A stretch of 64,000 nt of DNA from Streptomyces sp. NBC_00102 (GCF_026343115.1 NZ_JAPEMC010000001.1:5559001-5623000), one strand, 5' to 3'. Shown: positions 43,764 through 53,468, counted from the stretch's first letter. Notes: a model not told the origin generated them from the letters alone. A program made the numbers and translations.

Positions 43764-45284
43764 ATGACCTCCTCTTCTTCCCTTCCCCAGGACGCGCAGG
43801 ACGCGCAGAGCGCCACGGAGTCCGCCTCCGCACGTGCCACCGAGAGCCTTCGGGCCGACGCCCTGATGGAAGAGGACGTCGCCTGGAGCCACGAGATCGA
43901 CGGAGAGCGGGACGGCGAGCAGTTCGACCGCTCCGAGCGCGCCGCGCTGCGACGCGTGGCCGGCCTCTCCACCGAGCTCGAGGACGTCACCGAGGTCGAG
44001 TACCGCCAGCTCCGCCTGGAGCGTGTGGTGCTCGTCGGTGTGTGGACCTCCGGGACCGTGCACGACGCGGAGATCTCCCTCGCGGAGCTGGCCGCCCTCG
44101 CCGAGACGGCGGGCGCCCAGGTGCTCGACGCCGTGTACCAGCGGCGCGACAAGCCGGACCCGGCCACCTACATCGGCTCCGGCAAGGCGCTGGAGCTGCG
44201 CGACATCGTGCTCGAATCCGGCGCCGACACCGTCGTCTGCGACGGTGAGCTCAGCCCCGGCCAGCTCATCCACCTCGAAGACGTCGTCAAGGTCAAGGTG
44301 GTCGACCGGACCGCGCTGATCCTCGACATCTTCGCCCAGCACGCCAAGTCGCGAGAGGGCAAGGCGCAGGTCTCCCTGGCGCAGATGCAGTACATGCTGC
44401 CGCGCCTGCGAGGCTGGGGTCAGTCGCTCTCCCGGCAGATGGGTGGCGGTGGTTCCAGCGGCGGTGGCGGCATGGCCACGCGTGGTCCCGGTGAGACCAA
44501 GATCGAGACCGACCGGCGCCGCATCCGCGAGAAGATGGCGAAGATGCGCCGGGAGATCGCGGAGATGAAGACCGGCCGCGAGATCAAGCGGCAGGAGCGC
44601 AAGCGCAACAAGGTGCCCTCGGTCGCCATCGCCGGTTACACCAACGCCGGCAAGTCGTCCCTGCTCAACCGTCTGACCGGGGCCGGTGTCCTGGTGGAGA
44701 ACTCCCTGTTCGCCACCCTGGACCCGACCGTCCGCCGGGCCGAGACGCCCAGCGGCCGGCTGTACACCCTGGCCGACACGGTCGGGTTCGTGCGCCACCT
44801 CCCGCACCACCTGGTCGAGGCGTTCCGCTCCACCATGGAGGAGGTCGGCGACTCCGACCTCATCCTGCACGTGGTGGACGGCTCGCACCCCGTCCCGGAG
44901 GAGCAGCTCGCCGCCGTGCGCGAAGTGATCCGGGAGGTCGGCGCCACCGGTGTCCCCGAGATCGTCGTGATCAACAAGGCGGACGCCGCGGACCCGCTGG
45001 TCCTCCAGCGACTGCTGCGCGCGGAGCCGCACGCCATCGCCGTCTCGGCCCGTACCGGCGCCGGGATCGACGAGCTGCTCGCGCTGGTCGACGCCGAACT
45101 GCCCAGGCCGTCCGTGGAGATCGAGGCCCTGGTCCCGTACATCCAGGGCGCCCTGGTCTCGCGGGTGCACGCCGACGGCGAGGTGATCTCCGAGGAGCAC
45201 ACGGCGGAGGGCACCCTGCTCAAGGCCCGGGTCCACGAGGAACTCGCCGCGGAGCTCGCGGTGTTCGTCCTCGCGGCCCACTGA
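43764..45284 (+). CDS. hflX: Ribosome-associated GTPase HflX
   Basis: Ribosome-splitting GTPase used in stress and antibiotic exposure. The 506-residue protein has the N-terminal glycine-rich HflX domain (PATYIGSGKALELRDIV, the GGGGSSGGGGMATRGPGETKIETDRRRI linker region) and a G domain with GYTNAGKSSLLN, DTVGFVRHLPHHLVEAF and NKAD. ATG at 43764 has AAGGA 5 bases upstream; a GTG at 43725 in frame is an alternative. The final codons and stop lie inside a 14-bp tandem repeat. Confidence 0.93.
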   Translation: MTSSSSLPQDAQDAQSATESASARATESLRADALMEEDVAWSHEIDGERDGEQFDRSERAALRRVAGLSTELEDVTEVEYRQLRLERVVLVGVWTSGTVHDAEISLAELAALAETAGAQVLDAVYQRRDKPDPATYIGSGKALELRDIVLESGADTVVCDGELSPGQLIHLEDVVKVKVVDRTALILDIFAQHAKSREGKAQVSLAQMQYMLPRLRGWGQSLSRQMGGGGSSGGGGMATRGPGETKIETDRRRIREKMAKMRREIAEMKTGREIKRQERKRNKVPSVAIAGYTNAGKSSLLNRLTGAGVLVENSLFATLDPTVRRAETPSGRLYTLADTVGFVRHLPHHLVEAFRSTMEEVGDSDLILHVVDGSHPVPEEQLAAVREVIREVGATGVPEIVVINKADAADPLVLQRLLRAEPHAIAVSARTGAGIDELLALVDAELPRPSVEIEALVPYIQGALVSRVHADGEVISEEHTAEGTLLKARVHEELAAELAVFVLAAH

Positions 45285-45328
45285 TCGCGGCCCACTGATC
45301 GCGGCCCACTGATCGCGGCCCACTGATC
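45273..45328. repeat. 14-bp tandem repeat across the hflX stop
   Basis: Four perfect copies of GCGGCCCACTGATC. The first contains the last codons (Ala-His) and TGA of hflX; the other three are downstream. Confidence 0.97.
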
Positions 45329-45340
45329 GCGCTGGACGCG

Positions 45341-45396
45341 CTCGTGCCGGAGGCCCGGCCGTTTCCCACGGGGAACGGCCGGGCCTCCGGCACGAG
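45341..45396. terminator. Bidirectional terminator between hflX and the protease gene
   Basis: Arms of 26-27 bases (CTCGTGCCGGAGGCCCGGCC... ) pair perfectly except for one bulged T around a 3-base loop. The stops of two convergent genes lie on either side. Confidence 0.92.
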
Positions 45397-45398
45397 GG

Positions 45399-46622
45399 TC
45401 ACTGCCCCGCGTACTTCTTGCTCACCCCGTCGTAGACCGCCTCGGCCTCCTTGCCCAGGCGCGGTCCCGCGAGCCAGCCCGCCGTGACCGGGCCGATCGA
45501 GGTGTTGGAGAACAGAGCGGGCTTGCCGTCGGCGCCCTCACCGACCCAGCCTCCGCCCGAGGCGCCCCCGGTCATCGAGCAGCCGATGCGGTACATCGTG
45601 GGCTGGTCCTGGAAGACCGAGAGCCTGCCCGGGGTGTCGTCGCACTGGAACGCCTTCTGCCCGTCGTACGGGGGAGCGGCCGGGTAACCGGTCGCCGTCA
45701 GCGAGGAGATCCCGGACACCGCGGGGGCGTCGAAGTCGACCGGCAGCGCGTAACCGACCGTCTCCTCCAGCGACTTGCCCGACGCTCCGGTCTCCGGCGT
45801 CACGTGCAGCACGGCGAAGTCGTACGGGGCGCCCTGGCCACCCGTGGACGCGCCCTGCGCGATCCACTGGTCCGAGGTGGAGGCCCAGTCGCTCCACCAC
45901 ACGCCGTACGGAGCGATCTCCTCCTTGGAAGCGGTCTCCAGCTTCGAGGTCTCCATGGCGCTGTCGTTGTACCCGGGGACGAAGGCGATGTTGCGGTACC
46001 AGCCGCCGTCCTTGCCCGCGTGCACGCAGTGCCCGGCCGTCCACACCAGGTTCGACTTGCCCGGGTGCGCCGGGTCCTTCACCACGGTGGCGGAGCAGAC
46101 CATCGAGCCCTCCGGCCCGTCGAACAGCAGCTTGCCGCTCTCCGGAACACTGTCGTGGTACGGGGCGTGCGCCTCGGTGGCCTCCCGTACGGCGGGGGTC
46201 GGGTCCGTCACCCCCTCGTCGCCCGAGATGTCGTCCGCGACGGGCTGTTCCGGGGAATTGTCGGCGTCCCGCATCCGCTCCGGGTTCCAGAGGTTCTCGA
46301 TGATCGGGTTGACGTAGTCCTTGGCCTCACGGAGCCACTGGTCCTTGTCCCAGTTCTTCCATTCGCCGTTCCGCCACTTGTCGAGATCGATCCCGTGTTC
46401 CTTGAGCCGGTCCTTCAGCTCGTCGGGGATGACGATCTTCCCGTCCGAGGAAGCCGCGGCCGAACTCGTGGGCTCCTTGGCCGCGCCGTCGTCCTCGGGC
46501 CCGCAGGCGGTCGCCGTCAGGGCGAGTGCCGTCGCGAGCGCGGCGGCCGCCAGCACGGACGAGGCCCTGCGGCGCCCGCCCCTCCCGTTCCGGGTGGCAT
46601 CGATCGGGTGAATGGGTCGCAT
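45399..46622 (-). CDS. Trypsin-like serine protease, lipoprotein
   Basis: Predicted surface lipoprotein of 407 residues. It has a signal peptide with lipobox ending at Cys (ALTATAC, about residue 40) and a chymotrypsin/glutamyl-endopeptidase-like domain from about residue 150. The catalytic triad is visible: His in VWTAGHCVHAG, Asp in APYDFAVLHV and Ser in MTGGASGGGWVG. The middle region (about 60-135) is acidic and rich in Trp/Lys/Asp. No neighbouring gene reveals the substrate. Confidence 0.9.
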   Translation of the reverse strand: MRPIHPIDATRNGRGGRRRASSVLAAAALATALALTATACGPEDDGAAKEPTSSAAASSDGKIVIPDELKDRLKEHGIDLDKWRNGEWKNWDKDQWLREAKDYVNPIIENLWNPERMRDADNSPEQPVADDISGDEGVTDPTPAVREATEAHAPYHDSVPESGKLLFDGPEGSMVCSATVVKDPAHPGKSNLVWTAGHCVHAGKDGGWYRNIAFVPGYNDSAMETSKLETASKEEIAPYGVWWSDWASTSDQWIAQGASTGGQGAPYDFAVLHVTPETGASGKSLEETVGYALPVDFDAPAVSGISSLTATGYPAAPPYDGQKAFQCDDTPGRLSVFQDQPTMYRIGCSMTGGASGGGWVGEGADGKPALFSNTSIGPVTAGWLAGPRLGKEAEAVYDGVSKKYAGQ

Positions 46623-47025
46623 CTGGTGATCCCCCTGGGACTTCGTCGTTCGTCGCTGCGTGCGGCACCCCGGTCGCCCGGTGCGCCATGCCTGTCCGCC
46701 CCGCGGCGCCGTGCCGCGCGGTGCGGTCGGGCGGCGTGAATGCCCCTTTTCCCGCGCCCGGTTGGGCGACGCCCCTATGCTGAGCGGCCTCTACTATGCC
46801 GTTGCCGTCGGAGACCGTGCCGGGCAGGTCCGTGGTTCCGCTCCGTCAGGTACCGCCGCCGCAAGGATCTTCCGATTTACCCGTGATCTCCGGCGCGTTG
46901 GCTCGTTGGTCCGTACGGGGGACACGTGCTCGGAGTTCACCCGCGCACTCCGCCGCCGGGAGAACGTACTCCGGGACGACGCAACTACGTGCAACGCAAC
47001 CGTGAGCGCAGGAGGATCAACAGCC
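46623..47025. other. Gap upstream of the siderophore locus
   Basis: This 403-base divergent gap should hold promoters for the protease and the siderophore genes. No DmdR/IdeR iron box resembling TTAGGTTAGGCTAACCTAA was found by eye, and no strong -35/-10 pair. An in-frame extension of the aminotransferase to 46660 has no family resemblance. Confidence 0.5.
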
Positions 47026-48405
47026 GTGGCCGTGACCGAATCAGCACCGGCGGCCCCGCCCGCGGCGCACGAGGGCATTCTCCGCCGCCAGTCGCTGCGC
47101 GAGTCCGCGGCACGCACCTACGCACGCTCCCTGCCGATCGTGCCCGTCCGGGCGCGCGGGCTGACCATCGAGGGCGCGGACGGACGCAGATACCTCGACT
47201 GCCTCTCCGGCGCGGGCACTCTGGCGCTCGGCCACAACCACCCCGTGGTGCTGGAGGCCATCCGCAAGGTCATCGACTCCGGTGCGCCGCTGCACGTGCT
47301 CGACCTCGCCACTCCCGTGAAGGACGCCTTCACCACCGAGCTGTTCGCCACGCTCCCCGGCGAACTCGCCCGCGACGCCCGCATCCAGTTCTGCGGACCC
47401 GCCGGGACGGACGCCGTCGAGGCCGCCTTCAAGCTGGTCCGCGCGGCCACCGGCCGCACCGGACTGCTCGCCTTCACCGGCGCCTACCACGGCATGACCT
47501 CCGGGGCGCTCGACGCCTCCGGCGGCGCGAAGGACGTCCGCGTGACGCGCCTGCCCTTCCCGCAGGACTACCGCTGCCCCTTCGGGATCGGCGGGGACCG
47601 GGGAGCCGAGATCGCCGCCCACTGGACCCGGCACCTGCTGGACGATCCCAAGGGCGGCGTACCCGCCCCGGCCGGCATGATCCTCGAACCCGTCCAGGGC
47701 GAAGGAGGGGTCAACCCCGCGCCCGACGCCTGGCTGCGCCGGATGCGCGAGATCACCGCCGAGCGGTCCATCCCCCTGATCGCCGACGAGGTGCAGACCG
47801 GAGTCGGCAGGACCGGCCGGTTCTGGGCCGTCGAGCACAGTGGGGTGGTGCCGGACGTGATGGTGCTCTCCAAGGCCATCGGCGGCTCGCTGCCACTCGC
47901 CGTGATCGTCTACCGCTCCTCCCTCGACCTCTGGCGGCCCGGCGCCCACGCCGGCACCTTCCGCGGCAACCAGCTCGCCATGGCGGCCGGCGCGGCCACC
48001 CTCGCGTACGTCCGCGAGAACGGCCTCGCCGAACGCGCCGCCGAACTCGGGGAGCGCATGCTCGGCCGGCTCCGCGAACTGGCCGCGCACCACCCCTCCA
48101 TCGGGAACGTCCGGGGACGTGGCCTGATGATCGGCGTCGAACTCGTCGACCCCGAGGCCGCCCCCGAGCACGACGGCGGCGCACCCCCCGCCGACCCGGC
48201 CTTCGCCGTCGCCGTGCAGCAGGAATGCCTGCGCCGCGGCCTCATCGTCGAACTCGGAGGACGGCACGACGCCGTCGTCCGGCTGCTGCCGCCCCTCACC
48301 CTCACCGACGAACAGGCGACGGCGGTCCTGGACCGCCTCGCCGACGCGCTGCAAGCCGCAGAAGGCTCGCCGCACCGGCGGGCCGCCGCCGGGTCGCTCC
48401 GCTGA
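47026..48405 (+). CDS. Diaminobutyrate--2-oxoglutarate aminotransferase-like enzyme (siderophore)
   Basis: PLP-dependent class III aminotransferase of 459 residues, likely to make L-2,4-diaminobutyrate from aspartate semialdehyde for the siderophore backbone. Signatures are FCGPAGTDAVEAAFKLVR, LIADEVQTGVGRTGRFWA and the PLP Lys in VLSKAIGGSLPLAV. The GTG is 10 bases after a perfect AGGAGG. It is first in a run of four same-strand genes with two IucA/IucC synthetases. RhbA/Dat-type function is inferred from similarity and context. Confidence 0.85.
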   Translation: MAVTESAPAAPPAAHEGILRRQSLRESAARTYARSLPIVPVRARGLTIEGADGRRYLDCLSGAGTLALGHNHPVVLEAIRKVIDSGAPLHVLDLATPVKDAFTTELFATLPGELARDARIQFCGPAGTDAVEAAFKLVRAATGRTGLLAFTGAYHGMTSGALDASGGAKDVRVTRLPFPQDYRCPFGIGGDRGAEIAAHWTRHLLDDPKGGVPAPAGMILEPVQGEGGVNPAPDAWLRRMREITAERSIPLIADEVQTGVGRTGRFWAVEHSGVVPDVMVLSKAIGGSLPLAVIVYRSSLDLWRPGAHAGTFRGNQLAMAAGAATLAYVRENGLAERAAELGERMLGRLRELAAHHPSIGNVRGRGLMIGVELVDPEAAPEHDGGAPPADPAFAVAVQQECLRRGLIVELGGRHDAVVRLLPPLTLTDEQATAVLDRLADALQAAEGSPHRRAAAGSLR

Positions 48406-48433
48406 CCCCGCAACCCCTCACAAGGAAGACGCC

Positions 48434-50305
48434 GTGAACCCCACCCCCGCGCCCGAGGCCGACACCCCCCTCACCAGCCAGCTCCGAGGACAGGACGCGC
48501 CGCTCGGCCCGCGTACGGCCGAGACGACGACCGTTCCCCGCCAGAAGGCCGGGCACCACGAGGACGGCGGCGCTCCGGCCCCGCACGCGGACCCGCTGGA
48601 CGATCCGGACCCGTACCGGGCGGCCGACGTCGCGGGCGCCGAGAGCCTGCTGCGCTGCTGGGCGCGCGAGAACGACCTGCCCCGCCCCGAGCGGGACACC
48701 CTGCGCATCCCCCTCCCCGCCAGCGGCACCGCCCTCCTCGTGCCGGTGCTGTACTGGTCGCCGACCGGCCACCACCGCTTCGGACCCGCCGCCCTCGAAG
48801 GCGCCCCCGCGGGAGCCCCGGTCACCGACGCGGTCACCGTCGCCGCCCTGCTCTGCCGCGAGGGCGACCGGCACGCCGCCGCCGAACTCGTGGGCCGCGT
48901 CGCCGACTCCGTACGCCACACCACCGGGTTCCTCACCCAGCGCCGACGCACGCCCGAGGAGCCTCCCGGCACCGACCCCTTCCTCGCCGCCGAGCAGTCC
49001 CTGCTGCACGGGCACCCGCTCCACCCCACGCCCAAGAGCCGCGAAGGGCTCTCCGACTCGGAGGCCCGGCTCTACTCGCCCGAACTCCACGGCAGCTTCC
49101 CGCTCCACTGGATGGCCGTCGACCGCGGCGTCCTCGCCACCGACTCCGCCTGGACCCGCGACGGCCGCCAGGTCACCGCCCAGCAACTGCTCGCCCCGCA
49201 CACCGAAGGGCTGCGGCTGCCCGAGGGCACGGTCGCGCTGCCGGTCCACCCCTGGCAGGCCGAAGAGCTGCTGCGGCGCACCGAGGTCACCGAACTCCTC
49301 GACGCCGGACTCCTCCACGACCTCGGCCCCGCGGGCGGCCGCTGGCACCCCACCTCCTCGGTCCGCACCGTGTACCGGCCGGGCGCGGGCGTCATGCTCA
49401 AGCTCTCGCTGGGCGTACGCATCACCAACTCCCGCCGGGAGAACCTCCGCAAGGAACTCCACCGGGGGGCGGAGGTGCACCGGCTCCTCAGCGGCGGCCT
49501 GTCCACCGAGTGGCACCGGGCCCACCCCGGGTTCGACATCGTCCGCGACCCGGCCTGGCTCGCCGTCGACACCAAGGACGGCACCCCGGTCCAGGGCCTC
49601 GACGTGGTCCTGCGGAACAACCCGTTCGGCCCGGACGACGACGCCGTCTGTGTCGCGGGCCTCACCGCGGTACGCCCCCGGCGCGGGCGCGCCGCGATGC
49701 GCTCACGGCTGGCGGAGACCGTCTCCCGCCTCGCCGAGCGCACCGGGCGCACCGCCGGCGCCGTCTGCGCCGAGTGGTTCCTGCGCTACCTCGACCGCGT
49801 CGTACGCCCCGTCCTCTGGCTCGACGCCCACGCCGGGGTGGCCCTGGAGGCGCACCAGCAGAACACCCTCGTGCTGCTCGACGCGGACGGCTGGCCCGTG
49901 GGCGGCCGGTACCGCGACAACCAGGGGTACTACTTCCGCGAATCCCACCGGGAGGCGCTCGACCGGCGGCTGCCCGGCATCGGCGCGGCGAGCGACACCT
50001 TCGTCTCCGACGCCGTCACCGACGAACGGTTCGCCTACTACCTCGGCATCAACAACGTCCTCGGTCTGATCGGTGCCTTCGGCTCCCAGCGCCTGGCCGA
50101 CGAACACCTCCTGCTCGACGCCTTCCGCCGCTTCCTGCGCTCCGTCGCCCCGATGGGCTCGCCCCTTCCGGCGTACCTGCTGGAAACCACCCGGCTGCGC
50201 TGCAAGGCCAACCTGCTGACCCGGCTGAACGGCATGGACGAACTCGTCGGACCCGTCGACACCCAGTCCGTCTACGTGACCATCGCCAATCCGCTGAATT
50301 CCTGA
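48434..50305 (+). CDS. IucA/IucC family siderophore synthetase 1
   Basis: NRPS-independent siderophore (NIS) synthetase of 623 residues that joins a carboxylate such as citrate to an amine with ATP. The IucA/IucC domain starts at about residue 190 (FPLHWMAVDRGV, LPVHPWQAEELLRR) and holds the nucleotide-binding motif region HPTSSVRTVYRPGAGVMLKLSLGVRITNSRREN in pieces; the FhuF-like C-terminal half contains LEAHQQNTLVLLDADGWP and YYFRES. The first 60 residues are disordered. The GTG has AAGGA 9 bases upstream and lies 28 bases after the aminotransferase. Confidence 0.92.
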   Translation: MNPTPAPEADTPLTSQLRGQDAPLGPRTAETTTVPRQKAGHHEDGGAPAPHADPLDDPDPYRAADVAGAESLLRCWARENDLPRPERDTLRIPLPASGTALLVPVLYWSPTGHHRFGPAALEGAPAGAPVTDAVTVAALLCREGDRHAAAELVGRVADSVRHTTGFLTQRRRTPEEPPGTDPFLAAEQSLLHGHPLHPTPKSREGLSDSEARLYSPELHGSFPLHWMAVDRGVLATDSAWTRDGRQVTAQQLLAPHTEGLRLPEGTVALPVHPWQAEELLRRTEVTELLDAGLLHDLGPAGGRWHPTSSVRTVYRPGAGVMLKLSLGVRITNSRRENLRKELHRGAEVHRLLSGGLSTEWHRAHPGFDIVRDPAWLAVDTKDGTPVQGLDVVLRNNPFGPDDDAVCVAGLTAVRPRRGRAAMRSRLAETVSRLAERTGRTAGAVCAEWFLRYLDRVVRPVLWLDAHAGVALEAHQQNTLVLLDADGWPVGGRYRDNQGYYFRESHREALDRRLPGIGAASDTFVSDAVTDERFAYYLGINNVLGLIGAFGSQRLADEHLLLDAFRRFLRSVAPMGSPLPAYLLETTRLRCKANLLTRLNGMDELVGPVDTQSVYVTIANPLNS

Positions 50306-50538
50306 CGCCCCGGCACACGTCCGGGGCCGTTCCGTCCGGACCGCGTCGGACCCGCGTGGCGGCCCGGCCGCCGCACCTCGTGGCCGGGACGGAGGACGCC
50401 GACGCCTCCGGCCCGCCGCCCGCCCCGGTGGTCCGGCCCGTCCCGGACGCGAGCCCCGGCCGGGGGCCCACCCGCCCCCGGCCGGGCACCGGCCCGGTGC
50501 GCCGGATCCGTCGGCACCCAGAAGAGGAGAACGTCGTT

Positions 50539-51498
50539 GTGCCACCCGTCGACACGCCCGGGAACCCGGCGACCGGACCGGTTTCGCGGAAGGCCGCGGG
50601 CGGACAAGATCCCAGGATGACGAGAGCGGAAGACCTCAGGCCGAGCGGCGGGGCTTCCCGGGCGCACCGCCCGGCCACCGCCGTCGAGGACACCCTGGAC
50701 CTGCGTCTGACCGAGGAACTGCTGACCCTGTTCGCAGCCGGACCGGAGAGCACGGGGGACGCCCGTCCCCCGGCGGGGAGTTCACGGAGCACGGGGAGCA
50801 CGGGGAGCCCCGCGCGTACGGGGGACACGGGGGACACCGCGGGCCGGGGGGACACCGCGGCCATCGGGATCCACGACGCAACCCCGCCGTTACCCGGCCG
50901 GACACCTTCGGGCGGTCCCGGGTCCTCCACGCTGCTGGACGCTCCCGGCACCTGGCGGCCCGCCACCACGCCCGCCGGGGTGTTCCGACTGGTGCCCGTA
51001 CGACTCGAACGTGATCTCGCCGTCCTCACCCGCTGGATGAACGATCCGGCTGTCGCCGCCTTCTGGGAACTCGCGGGGCCCGAAGAGGTCACCGCCCGTC
51101 ATGTCGCCGCGCAGCTCGACGGTGACGGCCGGAGTGTCCCGTGCCTCGGCGTTCTCGACGGCAAGGCGATGAGCTACTGGGAGATCTACCGGGCCGACCT
51201 CGATCCGCTCGCCCGCCACTATCCCGCCCGCCCCCACGACACCGGGGTGCACCTGCTGATCGGCCCGGTCACCGACCGGGGACGGCGGGTCGGCACCACC
51301 CTGCTGCGCGCGGTGGCCGACCTGGTCCTCGACCACCGGCCCTCGTGCGCACGTGTGGTCGCCGAACCCGACCTGCGTAACACCCCCTCCGTCTCGGCCT
51401 TTCTGAGCGCGGGATTCCGCTTCTCCGCCGAACTCGAACTGCCCGGGAAGAAGGCCGCCCTGATGATCCGCGACCGAGCACACCGAGACCACCTGTGA
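50539..51498 (+). CDS. Siderophore-type GNAT acyltransferase
   Basis: The 319-residue protein has a C-terminal GNAT domain from about residue 145 (RLERDLAVLTRWMNDPAVAAFWELAGPEEVT ... HLLIGPVTDRGRRVGTTLLRAVADLVL). This is the IucB/AlcB/MbtK-like family that acylates siderophore amines, usually hydroxylated ones. The first 140 residues are low-complexity Gly/Ser/Thr/Asp and do not look folded. The start at GTG 50539 is supported by AGGAG 9 bases before; ATG 50617 is an alternative. It lies between the two synthetases and probably decorates the same product. Confidence 0.85.
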   Translation: MPPVDTPGNPATGPVSRKAAGGQDPRMTRAEDLRPSGGASRAHRPATAVEDTLDLRLTEELLTLFAAGPESTGDARPPAGSSRSTGSTGSPARTGDTGDTAGRGDTAAIGIHDATPPLPGRTPSGGPGSSTLLDAPGTWRPATTPAGVFRLVPVRLERDLAVLTRWMNDPAVAAFWELAGPEEVTARHVAAQLDGDGRSVPCLGVLDGKAMSYWEIYRADLDPLARHYPARPHDTGVHLLIGPVTDRGRRVGTTLLRAVADLVLDHRPSCARVVAEPDLRNTPSVSAFLSAGFRFSAELELPGKKAALMIRDRAHRDHL

Positions 51499-51558
51499 AG
51501 AACACGCCGAAGCACGCACACCGCTCGAACCCCATCGGTTCCGTCCCCAGGAGTCCCC

Positions 51559-53445
51559 GTGCAGAAATATCCCGTGAGCCCTGAATCCGCGGGGCGTCAG
51601 CAGCTGTCGGACCGTCCGGAACTGAACAGAGCCGTCTGGGACCGGGTCACGGCCCAGCTGCTCGCGAAGATGCTCGGCGAGTTCGCGTACGAGGAGATTC
51701 TCCGGCCGCTCCCGCAGCAGCCGCCCGTCACCACGGACGGCACCGGCGAACCGTACGCGCTGCTCCTCGACGACGGGGCGACGCTCGCCTTCCGGGCCCG
51801 CCGCGGGGTGTACGGCAGCTGGCGCGTCGACCCCGCCTCCGTCCGCGAGACCGCCCCACCCGCGCCGGACGGGGACGGCGACGGGCCGCCGCAGGGGCGG
51901 CCGTTCCATGATCCGCTGCTCTTCCTCACCCGCGCCCGCCGCCTCCTCGGCCTGGACGGCGCCACCCTCGGTCACCTCGTGCGCGAACTCACCCGCACCC
52001 TGGCCTCCGACGCCCACCTCGCCCACACCGCCCTCGCCGCGGCCCGGCTCGCCGACCTCGACTACGCCGAGCTGGAGGGCCACCAGACCGGCCACCCCTG
52101 GCTCGTCGCCAACAAGGGGCGCCTCGGGTTCTCCGCCGCCGACGCCGCCCGCTTCGCCCCGGAGGCGCGCGCTGCCACCACCCTGCCGTGGATCGCCGTC
52201 AGCACCCGGATCGCCGGCTACCGCGGCGTAGCCGCGCTCGCCACCCCCGACCAGCTGTACGCCCGCGAACTCGACCCCGCCGTACGGGAGGCCTTCGCGG
52301 CCCGGCTCGCCGAGCGTGGGCTCGACGCCCGGGAGTACGTCTACCTGCCCGTCCACCCCTGGCAGTGGGACGAATGGATCGTGCCGCTCTACGCCCCCGC
52401 CATCGCCGGGAACGACATCGTCCCCCTGCACGCCGACGACGACCTCAGGCTGCCGCAGCAGTCGATCCGCACCTTCGCCAACGTGGGGCGCCCCGACCGC
52501 TTCACGGTGAAGCTTCCGCTGTCGATCCTCAACACCCTCGTCTGGCGCGGACTGCCGACCGAGCGCACCCTCGCCGCGCCCGCCGTCACCGGCTGGGTGC
52601 AGGGGCTGTGCGACACCGACCCGTTCCTGCGCGACACCTGCGCGGTGATCCTGCTCGGCGAGGTCGCCTCCGTGACGGTGGAGCACCCGCTCTACGACCG
52701 GGTGCCCGAGGTGCCCTACCAGTTCAAGGAGATCCTCGGCGCGATCTGGCGCGAGCCGCTGCCGCCGAGACTGGCGGCGGGCGAGCGGGCGCGTACCCTC
52801 GCCTCCCTCCTGCACACCGACCCCGACGGCCGCGCCTTGACCGCCGAACTGGTCGAGCGCTCGGGCCTCGCCCCCCGCGACTGGCTGGTCCGGCTCTTCG
52901 CCGCCCTGCTCCCGCCGCTCCTGCACTTCCTCTACCAGTACGGGACCGTCTTCTCGCCGCACGGCGAGAACGCCATCGTGGTCTTCGACGAACGGGACGT
53001 ACCCGTGCGCCTCGCGATCAAGGACTTCGTCGACGACGTCAACGTCAGCGCCCACCCGTTGCCCGAACACGACACCATGCCCGCGGACGTGCGCGCCGTG
53101 CTGCTGACCGAGGCGCCCTCCTTTCTCACCCAGTTCATCCACTCCGGGCTCTTCGTCGGTGTCTTCCGCTATCTGTCGCCGCTCTGCGAGGAGCAACTGG
53201 GTGTTCCGGAGGGCGAATTCTGGTCACTCGTGAGGGCCGAGATCCTGCGCCACCATGCCCGGTTCCCGGAGCTGAAGGACCGGTTCGAGATGTTCGACAT
53301 GCTGACGCCCGAGATCGAGAGGCTCTGCCTCAACCGGAACCGGCTGCTCGTGGACGGCTACCGGGACCGTCCTGACCGCCCGCACGCGGTCGTCCACGGC
53401 TCCGTCCCGAACCCCCTGCACTTCGCCGGATCCGTCCCGGAGTGA
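51559..53445 (+). CDS. IucA/IucC family siderophore synthetase 2
   Basis: Second NIS synthetase, 628 residues, probably closing or extending the molecule begun by synthetase 1. Family motifs are GHPWLVANKGRLGFSAAD, LPVHPWQWDEWIVPLY, PQQSIRTFANVGRPDRFTVKLPLSILNT in pieces, and SPHGENAIVVFDERDVPVRLAIKDFVDDVN. Two divergent synthetases suggest an asymmetric citrate-type product. GTG start with AGGAG 6 bases upstream; 60 bases after the acyltransferase gene. Confidence 0.92.
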   Translation: MQKYPVSPESAGRQQLSDRPELNRAVWDRVTAQLLAKMLGEFAYEEILRPLPQQPPVTTDGTGEPYALLLDDGATLAFRARRGVYGSWRVDPASVRETAPPAPDGDGDGPPQGRPFHDPLLFLTRARRLLGLDGATLGHLVRELTRTLASDAHLAHTALAAARLADLDYAELEGHQTGHPWLVANKGRLGFSAADAARFAPEARAATTLPWIAVSTRIAGYRGVAALATPDQLYARELDPAVREAFAARLAERGLDAREYVYLPVHPWQWDEWIVPLYAPAIAGNDIVPLHADDDLRLPQQSIRTFANVGRPDRFTVKLPLSILNTLVWRGLPTERTLAAPAVTGWVQGLCDTDPFLRDTCAVILLGEVASVTVEHPLYDRVPEVPYQFKEILGAIWREPLPPRLAAGERARTLASLLHTDPDGRALTAELVERSGLAPRDWLVRLFAALLPPLLHFLYQYGTVFSPHGENAIVVFDERDVPVRLAIKDFVDDVNVSAHPLPEHDTMPADVRAVLLTEAPSFLTQFIHSGLFVGVFRYLSPLCEEQLGVPEGEFWSLVRAEILRHHARFPELKDRFEMFDMLTPEIERLCLNRNRLLVDGYRDRPDRPHAVVHGSVPNPLHFAGSVPE

Positions 53446-53468
53446 TCGCTCCTGTCACCGCCGCGCCG

